A stretch of 64,000 nucleotides of DNA. Source: Frateuria edaphi. GTDB taxonomy: Bacteria > Pseudomonadota > Gammaproteobacteria > Xanthomonadales > Rhodanobacteraceae. The position numbers were made by a program, and so were the translations under genes. The stretch is taken from positions 682,001 to 746,000 of the forward strand of contig NZ_CP088251.1 in NCBI RefSeq assembly GCF_021117405.1, given 5' to 3'. The notes below the pieces were generated by a model. That model saw nothing but the letters and a program-made list of their open reading frames with translations, searched no databases and was not told where the DNA came from. Shown piece by piece: positions 43,823 to 53,435 of this stretch (the stretch's first letter is position 1; every line of letters begins with the position of its first letter).

Positions 43823-44956
43823 TCAGGCCCGGGCCAGCGTGGCCGGCAGCAGGCCGTCGACGAAGGCCCGTGCGTCGAACTCGCGCAGGTCCGTGGCGGT
43901 CTCGCCCAGGCCGACGAAGCGGATCGGCAGGCCGAACTCGCGCGCCAGCGCGAACATCACGCCGCCCTTGGCGGTGCCGTCCAGCTTGGTCACCACCAGG
44001 CCGGTCACGCCCACGATCTGCTGGAACTGGCGCAACTGGCTGATCGCGTTCTGACCAGTGGTGCCGTCGATCACCATCAGCACCTCGTGCGGTGCGTCGG
44101 GGTCGATCTTCTTCAGCACGCGGGCGATCTTGGACAACTCGTCCATCAGCCCGCCCTGGGTATGCAGGCGGCCGGCGGTGTCGGCGATCAGCACGTCGGC
44201 GTTGCGCGAGCGGGCGGCCTGCAACGCGTCGAAGATCACGCTGGCCGAATCGGCGTCCTGGCCCTGCGCGATCACCGGGACGTTGTTGCGCTCGCCCCAG
44301 GTCTTCAGCTGTGCCACCGCGGCGGCGCGGAAGGTGTCGCCCGCGGCGAGCAGCACCTGCCGACCTTCATCGCGCCAGCGGCGCGCGAGCTTGCCGATCG
44401 TCGTGGTCTTGCCCACGCCGTTGATGCCCACGGTCAGCACCACGAAAGGCTTGCGGCCGCCGATGTCGAACGGCTGCTGCACCGGCAACAGCATCGCCAC
44501 CAGCGCCTCGCGCAGCGCCGCCAGCAGCGCGTCGGCATCGGCGAACTCGCGCTTGTGCATGCGCTTGCGCAGGCCCTCGACCAACATGGTGCTGGCTTCG
44601 ATGCCGACGTCGGCGGTTATCAGCAGGGTTTCGAGCTCGTCGAGCAGGTCGTCGTCGAGCTTGGGGTGGCGCACGAACAGCGAGCTCAAGCCCTTGGCGA
44701 AGCCGCTGCCGGAAAGGCGCTCGCGCCAGCTGCGCTTGATCGGAGCGGGCTCCGGGACGGTTGCCGGGGGCGGCGGCTCGTCGACGATTGCCGGTTCGGC
44801 GGGGGCGAGTTCTGCGCGGGCTTCGTCCAGCACCGGACTGGCGTTGTCCAGGGCAGCGGCGTCGGTGGTGTGCTCGTCGGCGGGCGGCGTCTGGCCTTGC
44901 TCGGCCGGTTGCTCCGAAGTCGTTTCGGTGGGTTTCTTCTTCCAGAATTTAAGCAT
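43823..44956 (-). CDS. ftsY: FtsY, signal recognition particle receptor
   Basis: The 377-residue protein begins MLKFWKKKP and has an acidic, Pro/Ala-rich A domain (to about 85). The SRP GTPase NG domain follows: GVNGVGKTTTIGKLARRW (G1), DTAGRLHTQGGLMDEL (G3), TKLDGTAKGGV (G4). It docks the SRP-ribosome complex at the membrane. No Shine-Dalgarno is visible. It heads the ftsY-asmA-mutY unit and diverges from rsmD. Confidence 0.96.
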   Translation of the reverse strand: MLKFWKKKPTETTSEQPAEQGQTPPADEHTTDAAALDNASPVLDEARAELAPAEPAIVDEPPPPATVPEPAPIKRSWRERLSGSGFAKGLSSLFVRHPKLDDDLLDELETLLITADVGIEASTMLVEGLRKRMHKREFADADALLAALREALVAMLLPVQQPFDIGGRKPFVVLTVGINGVGKTTTIGKLARRWRDEGRQVLLAAGDTFRAAAVAQLKTWGERNNVPVIAQGQDADSASVIFDALQAARSRNADVLIADTAGRLHTQGGLMDELSKIARVLKKIDPDAPHEVLMVIDGTTGQNAISQLRQFQQIVGVTGLVVTKLDGTAKGGVMFALAREFGLPIRFVGLGETATDLREFDARAFVDGLLPATLARA

Positions 44957-45116
44957 TGCGGCGGCGTTTCCAAGACAATGCGCGGATGCTATCACCCGCT
45001 ACCAGACTGGCCGCTGAGGGCCATCCGCACCTGCGTTTCCGCTGCGCGGGACCGATTTTCGCCGGGCGCGGGACGGCAGTCGCGCACAGGGTGCGCTCGG
45101 GCAGGGGAACGCGGGC

Positions 45117-45680
45117 GTGACGGGGCGTATCCGCATCATCGGCGGCCGCCTGCGCAATTCGCGGCTGGACGTGCCCGAGCTGCCGGGGCTGCGGCCGACG
45201 CCGGAGCGCGTGCGCGAGACGCTGTTCAACTGGCTGGCGCCGGTGATCGGGGGCGTGCAGGCGCTGGACCTGTGCGCCGGCACCGGGGCGCTGGGGATCG
45301 AGGCGCTTTCGCGCGGGGCCGCTGCGGTGCGTTTCGTAGAGCGCGACGCCCGCGCGGCCACGGCGTTGCGCGAGAACCTGGCGCGGCTGAAGACCGAGGG
45401 CACGGTGACCGTTGCCGATGCGGCGGCCTTTCTGGAAGGTGCGCCCGTTCCGTTCGGACTGGTGTTCCTGGACCCGCCGTTCGCCGCGGACCTGTGGCCG
45501 GTGCTCGCGCAACGGCTGGAGGAGAGAGGCTGGCTGACCGAGCAGGCCTGGATCTACGTCGAGTCCCCGCGCGATCAGGTGCCTTCGCTGCCGTCCAACT
45601 GGGCACTGCACCGCGAGGGCCGGGCCGGCGAAGTGCGCCACGCGCTCTATCGCCGCTGCGCGGAGCTTCCGTTAAGCTAA
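45117..45680 (+). CDS. rsmD: RsmD, 16S rRNA guanine-966 N2-methyltransferase
   Basis: The 187-residue protein starts at a GTG and has RIIGGRLRNSRL, RPTPERVRETLFNWL, the SAM site LDLCAGTGALGIEALSRGA, and catalytic DPPF in LVFLDPPFAADL. It methylates G966 in the 30S subunit. It diverges from ftsY and is followed 27 bp later by coaD, the usual order. Confidence 0.95.
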   Translation: MTGRIRIIGGRLRNSRLDVPELPGLRPTPERVRETLFNWLAPVIGGVQALDLCAGTGALGIEALSRGAAAVRFVERDARAATALRENLARLKTEGTVTVADAAAFLEGAPVPFGLVFLDPPFAADLWPVLAQRLEERGWLTEQAWIYVESPRDQVPSLPSNWALHREGRAGEVRHALYRRCAELPLS

Positions 45681-46208
<528 letters not shown>

Positions 46209-46285
46209 GGATGTACCGGTCCATTTGACGCACCCTGCGTAGAATGGATCGGGACATCTTCGAATCCACTCACAGGGAGACACCC

Positions 46286-46783
46286 ATGCGTAAGTTCCTG
46301 ATCGCCGCAACCCTCGTCCTCGCCGGCACCCTGGCCCTGTCCGCCTGCAACAACCAGGACGAGAGCCAGCAGAACACCCAGCAGGCTGCCGCTCCCAAGC
46401 CGACCAACCCGAACGATGCCCAGGCGTGGAACGCCTACCTGGGCCAGATCGTGCAGAACAACATGCAGGGCATGACCGCCGAGCGCCCGTACGCCTACCT
46501 GGTGCCGGCCGGTGACGACGAGGACGCCAAGGCCAAGTACGACCGCCAGCTGACGAACGTGCAGGACGTCATCGCCCGCGGCGTGCTGCCGGGCAACCTG
46601 CTGGCCTTCGCCGGCCCGAACTCGGCCAAGACCGCCGATTTCATCATCGCCGCCTTCGCAGGCGCCAAGCCCGGTACCTTCAAGGACGTGATCGTGCTGT
46701 TCATCGGCGACCAGGCGGACAAGGACCGCGTGACGACCGCGCTGCAGGCGACCGGTGCGACGGTGCGTTTCGTCGCCATGTAA
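46286..46783 (+). CDS. Small lipoprotein of unknown function
   Basis: The 165-residue protein has a lipoprotein signal (MRKFLIAATLVLAGTLALSAC, lipobox LSAC, lipidated Cys21), a Gln/Asn-rich linker (to about 45), then a compact domain (AWNAYLGQIVQNNMQGMT...RPYAYLVPAGDDEDA...). The Asp after the Cys is absent, so it should reach the outer membrane. GGGAG precedes the ATG. It is a single-gene unit with its own terminator. I do not recognise the domain. Confidence 0.85.
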   Translation: MRKFLIAATLVLAGTLALSACNNQDESQQNTQQAAAPKPTNPNDAQAWNAYLGQIVQNNMQGMTAERPYAYLVPAGDDEDAKAKYDRQLTNVQDVIARGVLPGNLLAFAGPNSAKTADFIIAAFAGAKPGTFKDVIVLFIGDQADKDRVTTALQATGATVRFVAM

Positions 46784-46807
46784 GCGCCCGCGCGAATGCG
46801 CCCGATG

Positions 46808-46842
46808 CGCCCGCGATGCCGGAAGGCTTCGCGGGCGTTTTC
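46808..46842 (+). terminator. Terminator of the lipoprotein gene
   Basis: CGCCCGCGA (46808-46816), a 12-base loop and TCGCGGGCG (46829-46837) form a 9-bp stem followed by TTTTCGTTT. Confidence 0.85.
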
Positions 46843-46855
46843 GTTTGCGGGGTCA

Positions 46856-46873
46856 GGGTGGGTCCAGCCCACC
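46856..46873. repeat. REP-like hairpin (copy C)
   Basis: GGGTGGGTCCAGCCCACC lies between the lipoprotein terminator and the ferredoxin gene. It matches the other copies but lacks the GTAG head. Confidence 0.45.
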
Positions 46874-46978
46874 ATTGCGTGCGAGGCGATGGACCGAGGT
46901 GGACTGCAATCCGCCCGGCATTCCCGCGGGGATGACTCGCGCGGGTAAGGATGGCCGCTCCGCGCTACCATTGAGGCC

Positions 46979-47239
46979 ATGTCCCTGAAGATCCTCGACA
47001 CCTGCGTCAACTGCGACGTCTGCGAGCCCGCGTGCCCCAACAAGGCAATCTCGATGGGCGAGGACTACTACATCATCGATCCGGCCCTGTGCACCGAGTG
47101 CGTGGGCCATCACGACGAGCCGCAATGCATGGTCGTCTGCCCGGTCGAGTGCATCATCATCGATGCCGACCTGGGCGAGACGCGCGAGCAGCTCGAACTG
47201 AAATACCGCCAGTTGATGGCCAAGGAGACCACGGCATGA
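46979..47239 (+). CDS. YfhL-type 2[4Fe-4S] ferredoxin
   Basis: The 86-residue ferredoxin has the first cluster CVNCDVCEPACP (C-X2-C-X2-C-X3-C) and the second C-X2-C-X8-C-X3-C (CTECVGHHDEPQCMVVCP). This is the Allochromatium-type pattern with two very low-potential clusters. E. coli YfhL has the same layout; its partner is unclear. Its stop overlaps the start of the next gene (ATGA), coupling it to gamma-glutamyltransferase. Confidence 0.95.
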   Translation: MSLKILDTCVNCDVCEPACPNKAISMGEDYYIIDPALCTECVGHHDEPQCMVVCPVECIIIDADLGETREQLELKYRQLMAKETTA

Positions 47240-48957
47240 GTTTGTCCCCGCGTTGGCGAGTCCTTTTGCTGAGCCTGCTGCTGACCAGTACCGCCGCCTT
47301 CGCATCGGACCCGCCCGCCCGGACGACTCCCGCCAGCGCCGCCGCGCAGACGCAGAAGCCCGGCCACGCCGCCATCGCCAGCGCCAACTTCCTGGCCACC
47401 AACGCCGGGCTGGAAGTGCTGGCCAAGGGCGGCAACGCGTTCGACGCGGCCGTGGCGGTGGCTTCCACGCTGTCGGTGGTCGAGCCGGAAAGCTCGGGGC
47501 TGGGCGGCGGATTCATGGCTGTGCTGCGACGTGCCTCGGACGGCCGCGAAGTGTTCATCGACGCGCGCGAGGTCGCGCCCGCGGCGGTCGACCCGAAGGA
47601 TTACGTCAATGCGGATGGCTCGCCCAACCGCGACGCCGCGCTGACCGGCCCCCTCTCGGCCGGCATCCCTGGCGAACCGGCGGGCCTGGCCTGGTTGGCC
47701 GCGCACTACGGCAAACTGTCGCTGTCGGCCTCGCTGGCCCCGGCGATCCGCACCGCGCGCGACGGTTTCAAGCCCGACAGCCGCCTGCGCAACGCCATCG
47801 CCGAGCGCGCCGACGACCTCAAGCGCTGGCCGGCCTCGGCCGCCAAGTACTTCGTCGACGGCAAGACCCCGGCGGAGGGCGTGACCTGGCGCGACCCCGA
47901 CCAGGCCCGCACCCTCGAGGTCCTCGCCCGGCAGGGCCGCGACGGCTTCTACCAGGGCGACGTGGCGAAAAAGCTGGTGGCCGCCGTGCGCGCGGCCGGC
48001 GGCAACTGGTCCGAGGCGGACCTGGCGGGCTACCGCGTCAAGGAACGCGCGCCGATCAGCGTCGACTATCGCGGCTACCGCATCGTCACCGCACCGCCGC
48101 CGTCCTCCGGCGGCGTGGCGATCGCCGAGATCCTCAACATCCTGCGTGGCGTGGACATGGAGAAGCTCGATCGCGCCCATCGCGTGCATTACGTGGTGGA
48201 GGCGATGCGTCGTGCCTTTCGCGACCACAACGATTACCTCGGCGACCCGGACTTCGTGAAGATGCCGCTGGACATGCTGTTGTCGCCGTACTACGCCGAC
48301 GGCCTGCGCCAGGGCATCCTGCCCGACCGCGCCACGCCTTCCTCGATGCTGCCGCACACCGGCGCATCCGACCCGGGCCCGCACACCACGCATTTCTCGA
48401 TCATCGACAAGGACGGCAACATGATCGCCGTCACCTCGACGGTGAACTACACGCTCGGTTCCACCTTCGTCGCCGCCGGCACCGGCATCCTGCTCAACGA
48501 CGAGATGGACGATTTCGCGCTGGTCCCCAACAAGCCCAACGTCTACGGCCTGCTCGGCAGCAAGGCCAACGCGCCGGTGGGCGGAAAGCGCATGCTCTCC
48601 TCGATGTCGCCCAGTCTCGTGATCGGGCAGGACCGCACCGCAGTAATCGGATCGCCGGGCGGCTCGACCATCATCACCCAGGTGCTCGAAGGCATCCTCG
48701 CCTTCATCGACGGCAAGGACGCAACCGCCGTCGTGGCGCAGAAGCGCTACCACCACCAGTTCATGCCCGACCGCGTGGACGTGGAGGAGGGCGTGTTCGA
48801 CCCGGCCACCGCGCACGAGCTCGAGCGCATGGGCTACACGCTGCACCCGCGCGATCCCTGGGGTTTCATGAACGTGGTGACCTGGGACCACCGCAGCAAC
48901 ACGCTGCAGGCGGCCAGCGATCCGCGACGGCCTTCGGGCCTGGGCAAGGTGCAGTAA
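47236..48957 (+). CDS. ggt: Gamma-glutamyltransferase
   Basis: The 573-residue protein has a signal peptide (VLLLSLLLTSTAAFA, cleaved near residue 23). The Ntn-hydrolase fold shows GGNAFDAAVAVASTLSVVEPESSGLGGGF, the self-cleavage and catalytic Thr in GPHTTHFSIIDKDGNMIAVTSTVN, and SSMSPSLV..GSPGGSTI. It cleaves or transfers the gamma-glutamyl group of glutathione in the periplasm. The start shares ATGA with the ferredoxin stop. Confidence 0.95.
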   Translation: MSLSPRWRVLLLSLLLTSTAAFASDPPARTTPASAAAQTQKPGHAAIASANFLATNAGLEVLAKGGNAFDAAVAVASTLSVVEPESSGLGGGFMAVLRRASDGREVFIDAREVAPAAVDPKDYVNADGSPNRDAALTGPLSAGIPGEPAGLAWLAAHYGKLSLSASLAPAIRTARDGFKPDSRLRNAIAERADDLKRWPASAAKYFVDGKTPAEGVTWRDPDQARTLEVLARQGRDGFYQGDVAKKLVAAVRAAGGNWSEADLAGYRVKERAPISVDYRGYRIVTAPPPSSGGVAIAEILNILRGVDMEKLDRAHRVHYVVEAMRRAFRDHNDYLGDPDFVKMPLDMLLSPYYADGLRQGILPDRATPSSMLPHTGASDPGPHTTHFSIIDKDGNMIAVTSTVNYTLGSTFVAAGTGILLNDEMDDFALVPNKPNVYGLLGSKANAPVGGKRMLSSMSPSLVIGQDRTAVIGSPGGSTIITQVLEGILAFIDGKDATAVVAQKRYHHQFMPDRVDVEEGVFDPATAHELERMGYTLHPRDPWGFMNVVTWDHRSNTLQAASDPRRPSGLGKVQ

Positions 48958-49106
48958 GCCTCCGCTGGCGGCGGGGGCAAAGGGGCGGACCTCGTCGCAC
49001 CGTTGCGCGCGCTGGCTGCGTGTCCCAGAGTGGCGGCGCAGTGCGGGGAGACAGCCCCGGCACCCCTGCGTAAAATCGGGTCATTCTTTGACAGGGGCGA
49101 CGTGTC

Positions 49107-49970
49107 ATGCAGCTGTGGTCCCTTGAGGGCAACACCCAGAAACTCGATGGCGGCGCGATGTTCGGCAACGCGCCCAGGGCCATGTGGGCGCGCTGGATCG
49201 AGCCGGACGCGGAGAACCGCATCCCGCTGGCCTGCCGCTGCCTGCTGGTGAAGGACCTGGACGGTCGCAACGTGCTGTTCGAAACCGGCATCGGCGCCTT
49301 CTTCGAGCCGAAGCTGCGCGAGCGCTACGGCGTGGTCGAGGACCGCCACGTGCTGCTGGAGTCGCTGGCCCAGGCCGGTCTTTCCCACGAGGACATCGAC
49401 GCGGTCGTGCTCTCGCACCTGCACTTCGACCACGCCGGCGGCCTGCTGGCGCCCTGGGCCGAGGGCGAACCGCCACGGCTGCTGTTCCCCAACGCCACCT
49501 TCCTGGTCGGCGCCGAGCACTGGCGCCGCGCGCAGTCGCCGCATCCGCGCGACCGCGCCTCGTTCATTCCCGAACTGGCCGGGTTGCTGGAGGCCAGCGG
49601 TCGGCTGGAGCTGGTCGAAGGGCCGTATTCGAAGGCGTTGGGCAAGTCGGTGCGTTTCCATTTTTCCAACGGCCACACGCCGGGGCTGATGCTGGCCGAA
49701 GTCGGTGGCGTGGTGTTCTGCGCCGACCTGATCCCCGGTCGCCCGTGGGTGCACCTGCCGATCACCATGGGCTACGACCGCGCGCCGGAAACCCTGATCG
49801 ACGAGAAGCGCGCGTTCCTCGAAGACAAGCTCGCGCGTGGCGTGCGGCTGTTCTTTACCCATGACCATGCCTGCGCGCTGGCCCAGGTGACCCGCGACGA
49901 TCGGGGCCGCTTCGGCACGACCGCAGAACAGGCCAGCCTCCACGGCGAGCCTGCCGGGGCGGTGGGGTGA
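49107..49970 (+). CDS. Metallo-beta-lactamase-fold hydrolase, lactonase-like
   Basis: The 287-residue protein has the zinc motif HLHFDHAGG near residue 111, a later FSNGHTPG His and a C-terminal THDHACA His. This resembles quorum-sensing lactonases and related hydrolases ([21 protein letters not shown] at the start). The substrate is unproven. Its stop overlaps the GTG start of the TMEM43-like gene (GTGA). Confidence 0.88.
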   Translation: MQLWSLEGNTQKLDGGAMFGNAPRAMWARWIEPDAENRIPLACRCLLVKDLDGRNVLFETGIGAFFEPKLRERYGVVEDRHVLLESLAQAGLSHEDIDAVVLSHLHFDHAGGLLAPWAEGEPPRLLFPNATFLVGAEHWRRAQSPHPRDRASFIPELAGLLEASGRLELVEGPYSKALGKSVRFHFSNGHTPGLMLAEVGGVVFCADLIPGRPWVHLPITMGYDRAPETLIDEKRAFLEDKLARGVRLFFTHDHACALAQVTRDDRGRFGTTAEQASLHGEPAGAVG

Positions 49971-51004
49971 GGCGGCAGCTGCGGGTCGGTACCCGGGCCT
50001 TGCTGCTGCGCGGCGGCGGCGCGGTGCTGCTCATCGCCGGCCTGGGGCTGGCGGCAATCACCGAACGGGGCCTGCTGGTGCACCATCTGGCTGCCGTACG
50101 CCACGGTGGCGACGTGGTCCAGGCGGGCTCGCGCGGGCCGCAGCCGGGGCAACACGGCAGCATGGTGCTGGTCTCGGGCACGCCAGAAGTGATCGAGGCG
50201 CCGCACGATGCGGACTTCAACCTCACCGTGCCCACGCCGCTCTTGTCCCGACGCGTGGAGATGTTCCAGTGGCGGGAGGTGCACGTGGGCAGCGACGTGC
50301 ATTACGAACTGGACTGGTCCGACGAATTGCAGGACACCGGCAAGTTCGAGCAGCCGCGCGGACACGCCAACCCCGCGACGATGCCGCTGCGCAGCCAGCG
50401 CTTCGTGGCGGGGAAGGTGCAGGTCGGCGGCTTCACGCTGGGGCCGTTGCTGCTGCGCGCGCTGCCAGGCACGCAGACGGTGGCGCCGGACCCCTCGCGC
50501 CTGCCGGCCAACCTGGCCGCCAGCTTCAGCCTGTACCACGACTACCTGACTACCAGCGTCGACCCGGGCTCGCCGCGGCTGGGCGACGTACGCGTGAGCT
50601 GGCAGGCGGTGCCGGTGCAGCAGGTGACGATCTTCGCCCGCCTCGATGGCGACCGGCTGGTGCGGGCCAGCCAGGCGGACGACCAGGGCTACCAGGTGCA
50701 GGTGGGCGAGCGTTCGCTCAGCGACGTATTGCCCGACGTGCCCGACCCGCCGGAATTCACCCTCGCCCGCCGTGGCGGCGCGATCCTGCTTGCCGCCCTG
50801 GGCGCCTTCCTGCTGCTGTGGGAGCGCCGTCGGCACGTCGGCGACGTGGCGCTGGCGCTGGCGGTGGGCGTGACCGCGATCGGCGCGGTGTCCTGTGCGT
50901 CCTGGCTCGGCGGCGAGTGGTCGCCCGTGTTGAGCTGGCTCGCCGTGACGGCTGCCGGCGTGCTGGTGGTGGTCGTGCTGCACCGGCGGATGGCGAGGGT
51001 CTGA
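49967..51004 (+). CDS. TMEM43/LUMA-family membrane protein
   Basis: The 345-residue protein has one N-terminal helix ([20 protein letters not shown]), a large soluble middle part and two to three C-terminal helices. The middle part has [32 protein letters not shown] and a DW...GHANP pattern, which fit the TMEM43 family first known from an animal inner-nuclear-membrane protein. The role in bacteria is unknown. It starts at a GTG overlapping the MBL-gene stop, so the two are made together. Confidence 0.8.
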   Translation: MRRQLRVGTRALLLRGGGAVLLIAGLGLAAITERGLLVHHLAAVRHGGDVVQAGSRGPQPGQHGSMVLVSGTPEVIEAPHDADFNLTVPTPLLSRRVEMFQWREVHVGSDVHYELDWSDELQDTGKFEQPRGHANPATMPLRSQRFVAGKVQVGGFTLGPLLLRALPGTQTVAPDPSRLPANLAASFSLYHDYLTTSVDPGSPRLGDVRVSWQAVPVQQVTIFARLDGDRLVRASQADDQGYQVQVGERSLSDVLPDVPDPPEFTLARRGGAILLAALGAFLLLWERRRHVGDVALALAVGVTAIGAVSCASWLGGEWSPVLSWLAVTAAGVLVVVVLHRRMARV

Positions 51005-51071
51005 TCCGGGCGGTATTCCCTACTGCGGCTGGCCTTTGGCCATCCGCTTCGCCCGACCCACCTGTCGTCAC

Positions 51072-51090
51072 CCTCTCCCGGCGGGAGAGG
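51072..51090. terminator. Hairpin between the TMEM43-like and HDOD genes
   Basis: CCTCTCCCG and CGGGAGAGG are perfectly inverted around one base. It resembles a repeat common in xanthomonad intergenic DNA. It lies between convergent genes and has no T run, so its terminator role is uncertain. Confidence 0.4.
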
Positions 51091-51200
51091 CCTCGAACAG
51101 ACCGTCTGAGGGACGCGCCGCGACTGCGGCGCCGCCCGTCTACGCTCAGCGCGGACGGGATTGCGCGCGCGGATTCAGAGTAAGCGGAAGTCGGAGTCCG

Positions 51201-52466
51201 TTACGCCGCGGCGGCCGGGGCCTTGGGTTCGGCGAAGGCATAGACCTGGTCCGCCCACTGGGTGGCTTCCAGGTAGATGCCGGCCATGCGCTGGATCTGC
51301 GCGGGCTGGGCCTGGCCGCTCAGGTGGCCGGCTTCCCAGGCGTGGATCTGTTCCAGCAGCGGGCCGAACGGGCCGCGGTTGCCGATCAGTGCCTCGCGGA
51401 TCTCCGGTACCAGCGGCAGTTGCTCCAGCACGAACTCCATCGGCGCGCACATCAGCGTGTCCAGCAGCGAGAACAGGCCGACGGTGAAGGCCATTTCCTT
51501 CTGCGGACGCGGCATGTGCGAGGCGAGTTGCTCGCACATGTGCGCGCGGATCAGCGCGGTGCGCAGGAGCTCCGGCGGACGGTCATCCATGCCGCCGAGC
51601 GACATGGTGTAGATCCAGTTGCGCATGCGGGTGACGCCGAAGAAGATCGCCGCCTGCTGCACGGACTTGAGCTGCTTGGGCAGGCCGAAATAGGCCGAAT
51701 TCACGCAACTCAGGAGCTTGTACGAAAGGATCGCGTCGTTGCGGATGATGTCGCCCAGTTCCACCGGACCGGGGCTGTTTTCCTGCAGCTCGCGCATCAG
51801 GCGCAGCATCGACAGGCGGTTGGCCGAAAGCACCGGCACTTCCACCTGGTCGGGGATCAGCAGGTAACGGCCCTGGATCGCCTGCAGCGGCAGCTCCAGG
51901 CAACGGTGGTAGGTGGCGTGGTCGTCGACGTGGCCGGCGATCACCCAGATGCCGCGCTCGTGCAGGTACTGGGCGCGCTCGCGCAACTGCTCGGGCGAGA
52001 GTGCCCGGGCGTCCAGCCGGACGAACTGCACGATCTGCAGCAGCGACTCGAAGGCGACCGAGCCGTGGAGATCGATGGCGCCGGCGTCCAGCATCAGCAG
52101 GCAGCCGCGCTGGGCCATCTTGTTGAGCCGGTCCATCAACTCGGCGTCATCGGCCATCGCCGGCTGCAGCACCACGCCGAAGCGCGGCTGGTGCAGCAGC
52201 ACGTCGGTCTGGTCCAGCAGCAGTTCGCGCGAGAGGGTGAGGAAGGTGCGGTTGCCGCGCACCAGACGGGTGAGCGCGCCGTCGGCCAGGGTCGAGAGCA
52301 CGCGCTGCATCAGCGTCTGCTCGTCGCCGGCGTGGCGGTGGAACATGACTTCGTAGGCGAACAGCTCGCGTTTCTGGTCCAGCATCGGCACCCGTACCAC
52401 CGGCAGCGGGATGTCGCGATTGCCGGCAAGGCGGGACTGGGCGGAAGCGGTGGCGGTATCGCTCAT
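51201..52466 (-). CDS. HDOD-domain protein with degenerate EAL-like N-terminus
   Basis: The 421-residue protein has an EAL-like N-terminal half (PVVRVPMLDQKRELFAYEVMFH...LQPAMADDAELMDRLNKMAQRGCLLMLDAG) without the E-A-L or other catalytic motifs. An HDOD domain follows (IIRNDAILSYKLLSCVNSAYFGLPKQLKSVQQAAIFFGVTRMRNW). This is the YuxH/CdgR-like signalling group that no longer cleaves c-di-GMP but may bind it. It ends the MCP-flgA-flgM-flgN run, so a flagellar or chemotaxis link is likely. Confidence 0.88.
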   Translation of the reverse strand: MSDTATASAQSRLAGNRDIPLPVVRVPMLDQKRELFAYEVMFHRHAGDEQTLMQRVLSTLADGALTRLVRGNRTFLTLSRELLLDQTDVLLHQPRFGVVLQPAMADDAELMDRLNKMAQRGCLLMLDAGAIDLHGSVAFESLLQIVQFVRLDARALSPEQLRERAQYLHERGIWVIAGHVDDHATYHRCLELPLQAIQGRYLLIPDQVEVPVLSANRLSMLRLMRELQENSPGPVELGDIIRNDAILSYKLLSCVNSAYFGLPKQLKSVQQAAIFFGVTRMRNWIYTMSLGGMDDRPPELLRTALIRAHMCEQLASHMPRPQKEMAFTVGLFSLLDTLMCAPMEFVLEQLPLVPEIREALIGNRGPFGPLLEQIHAWEAGHLSGQAQPAQIQRMAGIYLEATQWADQVYAFAEPKAPAAAA

Positions 52467-52552
52467 GTCTTGATCTGCTCGCGGGGCTATCCCGCCTGGG
52501 GTGGATCGCCACCGGCCTTGCGGCGCGGTGTCCGGAAGGCTCTCTCTTTCAG

Positions 52553-53002
52553 TCAGACCGAACCCAGGTGGTGCGAGCGCAGGGCCGTGCGCACTTCGCC
52601 ACCGGGTCCGTACACACTGCGCACGTCGCCGCCCTGGCCACTCAGCACGGCCAGCGCCTCGCGCACCTGCGCCAGCCGCTGGCTGACCAGGCTGCCATTG
52701 CGCTGGTTCATTTCCTGGCATCCGCGGATCACCTCGAGCACCTCGCGCCAGCGCGCCTCGACCCGCGCGGCTGCGTTCGGCTCGAGCTTGAGCATCTGCA
52801 CGCGCTCGGCGTCCAGCTCTTCCAGCCGCTGCATCAGCGCCTGCTTGTGCGTGCCGGCGCGGTCCAGCGCGACCGCGTCGGCGGCGACCAGCGCGTCGCG
52901 TTCGGCGACCAGCGAGGCGGAGAGCTCGGTGGCGGCCCGATGCAGGTCCTCCACCACCGCGTCCAGCGCGGCTTCGAGCTCGTGGTGCAGCAGCTTGCTC
53001 AT
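52553..53002 (-). CDS. flgN: FlgN flagellar export chaperone
   Basis: The 149-residue all-helical protein (KLLHHELEAALDAVVEDLHRAATELSASLVAERDALVAADAVALDRAGTHKQALMQRLEELDAERV) is downstream of flgM by 9 bp. FlgN delivers FlgK and FlgL to the export gate. Sequence similarity is modest in this family; position makes the call. Confidence 0.88.
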   Translation of the reverse strand: MSKLLHHELEAALDAVVEDLHRAATELSASLVAERDALVAADAVALDRAGTHKQALMQRLEELDAERVQMLKLEPNAAARVEARWREVLEVIRGCQEMNQRNGSLVSQRLAQVREALAVLSGQGGDVRSVYGPGGEVRTALRSHHLGSV

Positions 53003-53011
53003 GGCGTGCGG

Positions 53012-53338
53012 TTACGGCTTCGCCGGGCCGCCGATCTGCGCGTCGAGCGCGATCATCTTGTCGGCGATGGCGGCCGGATTGACCTGGTAGCTGCCATCGG
53101 CGATCGCCTGGCGGATCTTCTCCACCCGCTTGGTATCGATCGCGGCCTGGCCGTCCACCTTGGCGGCGTCCTGCAGCGCGCGCGCCGAGTCGGTCAGGCG
53201 GACGCTGTCGTCCTTGCCCGGCACGCTGGCGGGAACGTCGCTGGCCGCATTGCTGTTGCCGGCCGCCGTGCCATTGGCCTGGTTGCCCGGTGCCTGGGGC
53301 AGGAGCGGCAAGCCGTTGTTGGAAATGGTCGTGTTCAT
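53012..53338 (-). CDS. flgM: FlgM anti-sigma-28 factor
   Basis: The 108-residue protein is disordered at the N-terminus. Its C-terminal half carries the sigma-binding FlgM pattern: SVRLTDSARALQDAAKVDGQAAIDTKRVEKIRQAIADGSYQVNPAAIADKMI. It holds FliA until the hook is complete, when FlgM is exported. AAGGA precedes the ATG. A strong sigma-28 promoter lies 38-64 bases upstream, so FliA drives its own inhibitor. Confidence 0.95.
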   Translation of the reverse strand: MNTTISNNGLPLLPQAPGNQANGTAAGNSNAASDVPASVPGKDDSVRLTDSARALQDAAKVDGQAAIDTKRVEKIRQAIADGSYQVNPAAIADKMIALDAQIGGPAKP

Positions 53339-53375
53339 CGGTCCTTCTCGAGTCGGTTAGGCCCTGTCCCTTGGG

Positions 53376-53402
53376 GAATCGGCCGGGCTGGAGAAAACTT
53401 TA
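53376..53402 (-). promoter_or_regulatory. Sigma-28 (FliA) promoter of flgM
   Basis: On the minus strand TAAAGTTT (53402-53395), 11 bases, then GCCGATTC (53383-53376). This matches TAAAGTTT-N11-GCCGATAA except for the last two bases. The start of transcription would lie about 30 bases before flgM. Confidence 0.85.
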
Positions 53403-53435
53403 GTGTCTTGGGGAACATGGATTTTCGGCGACCGT

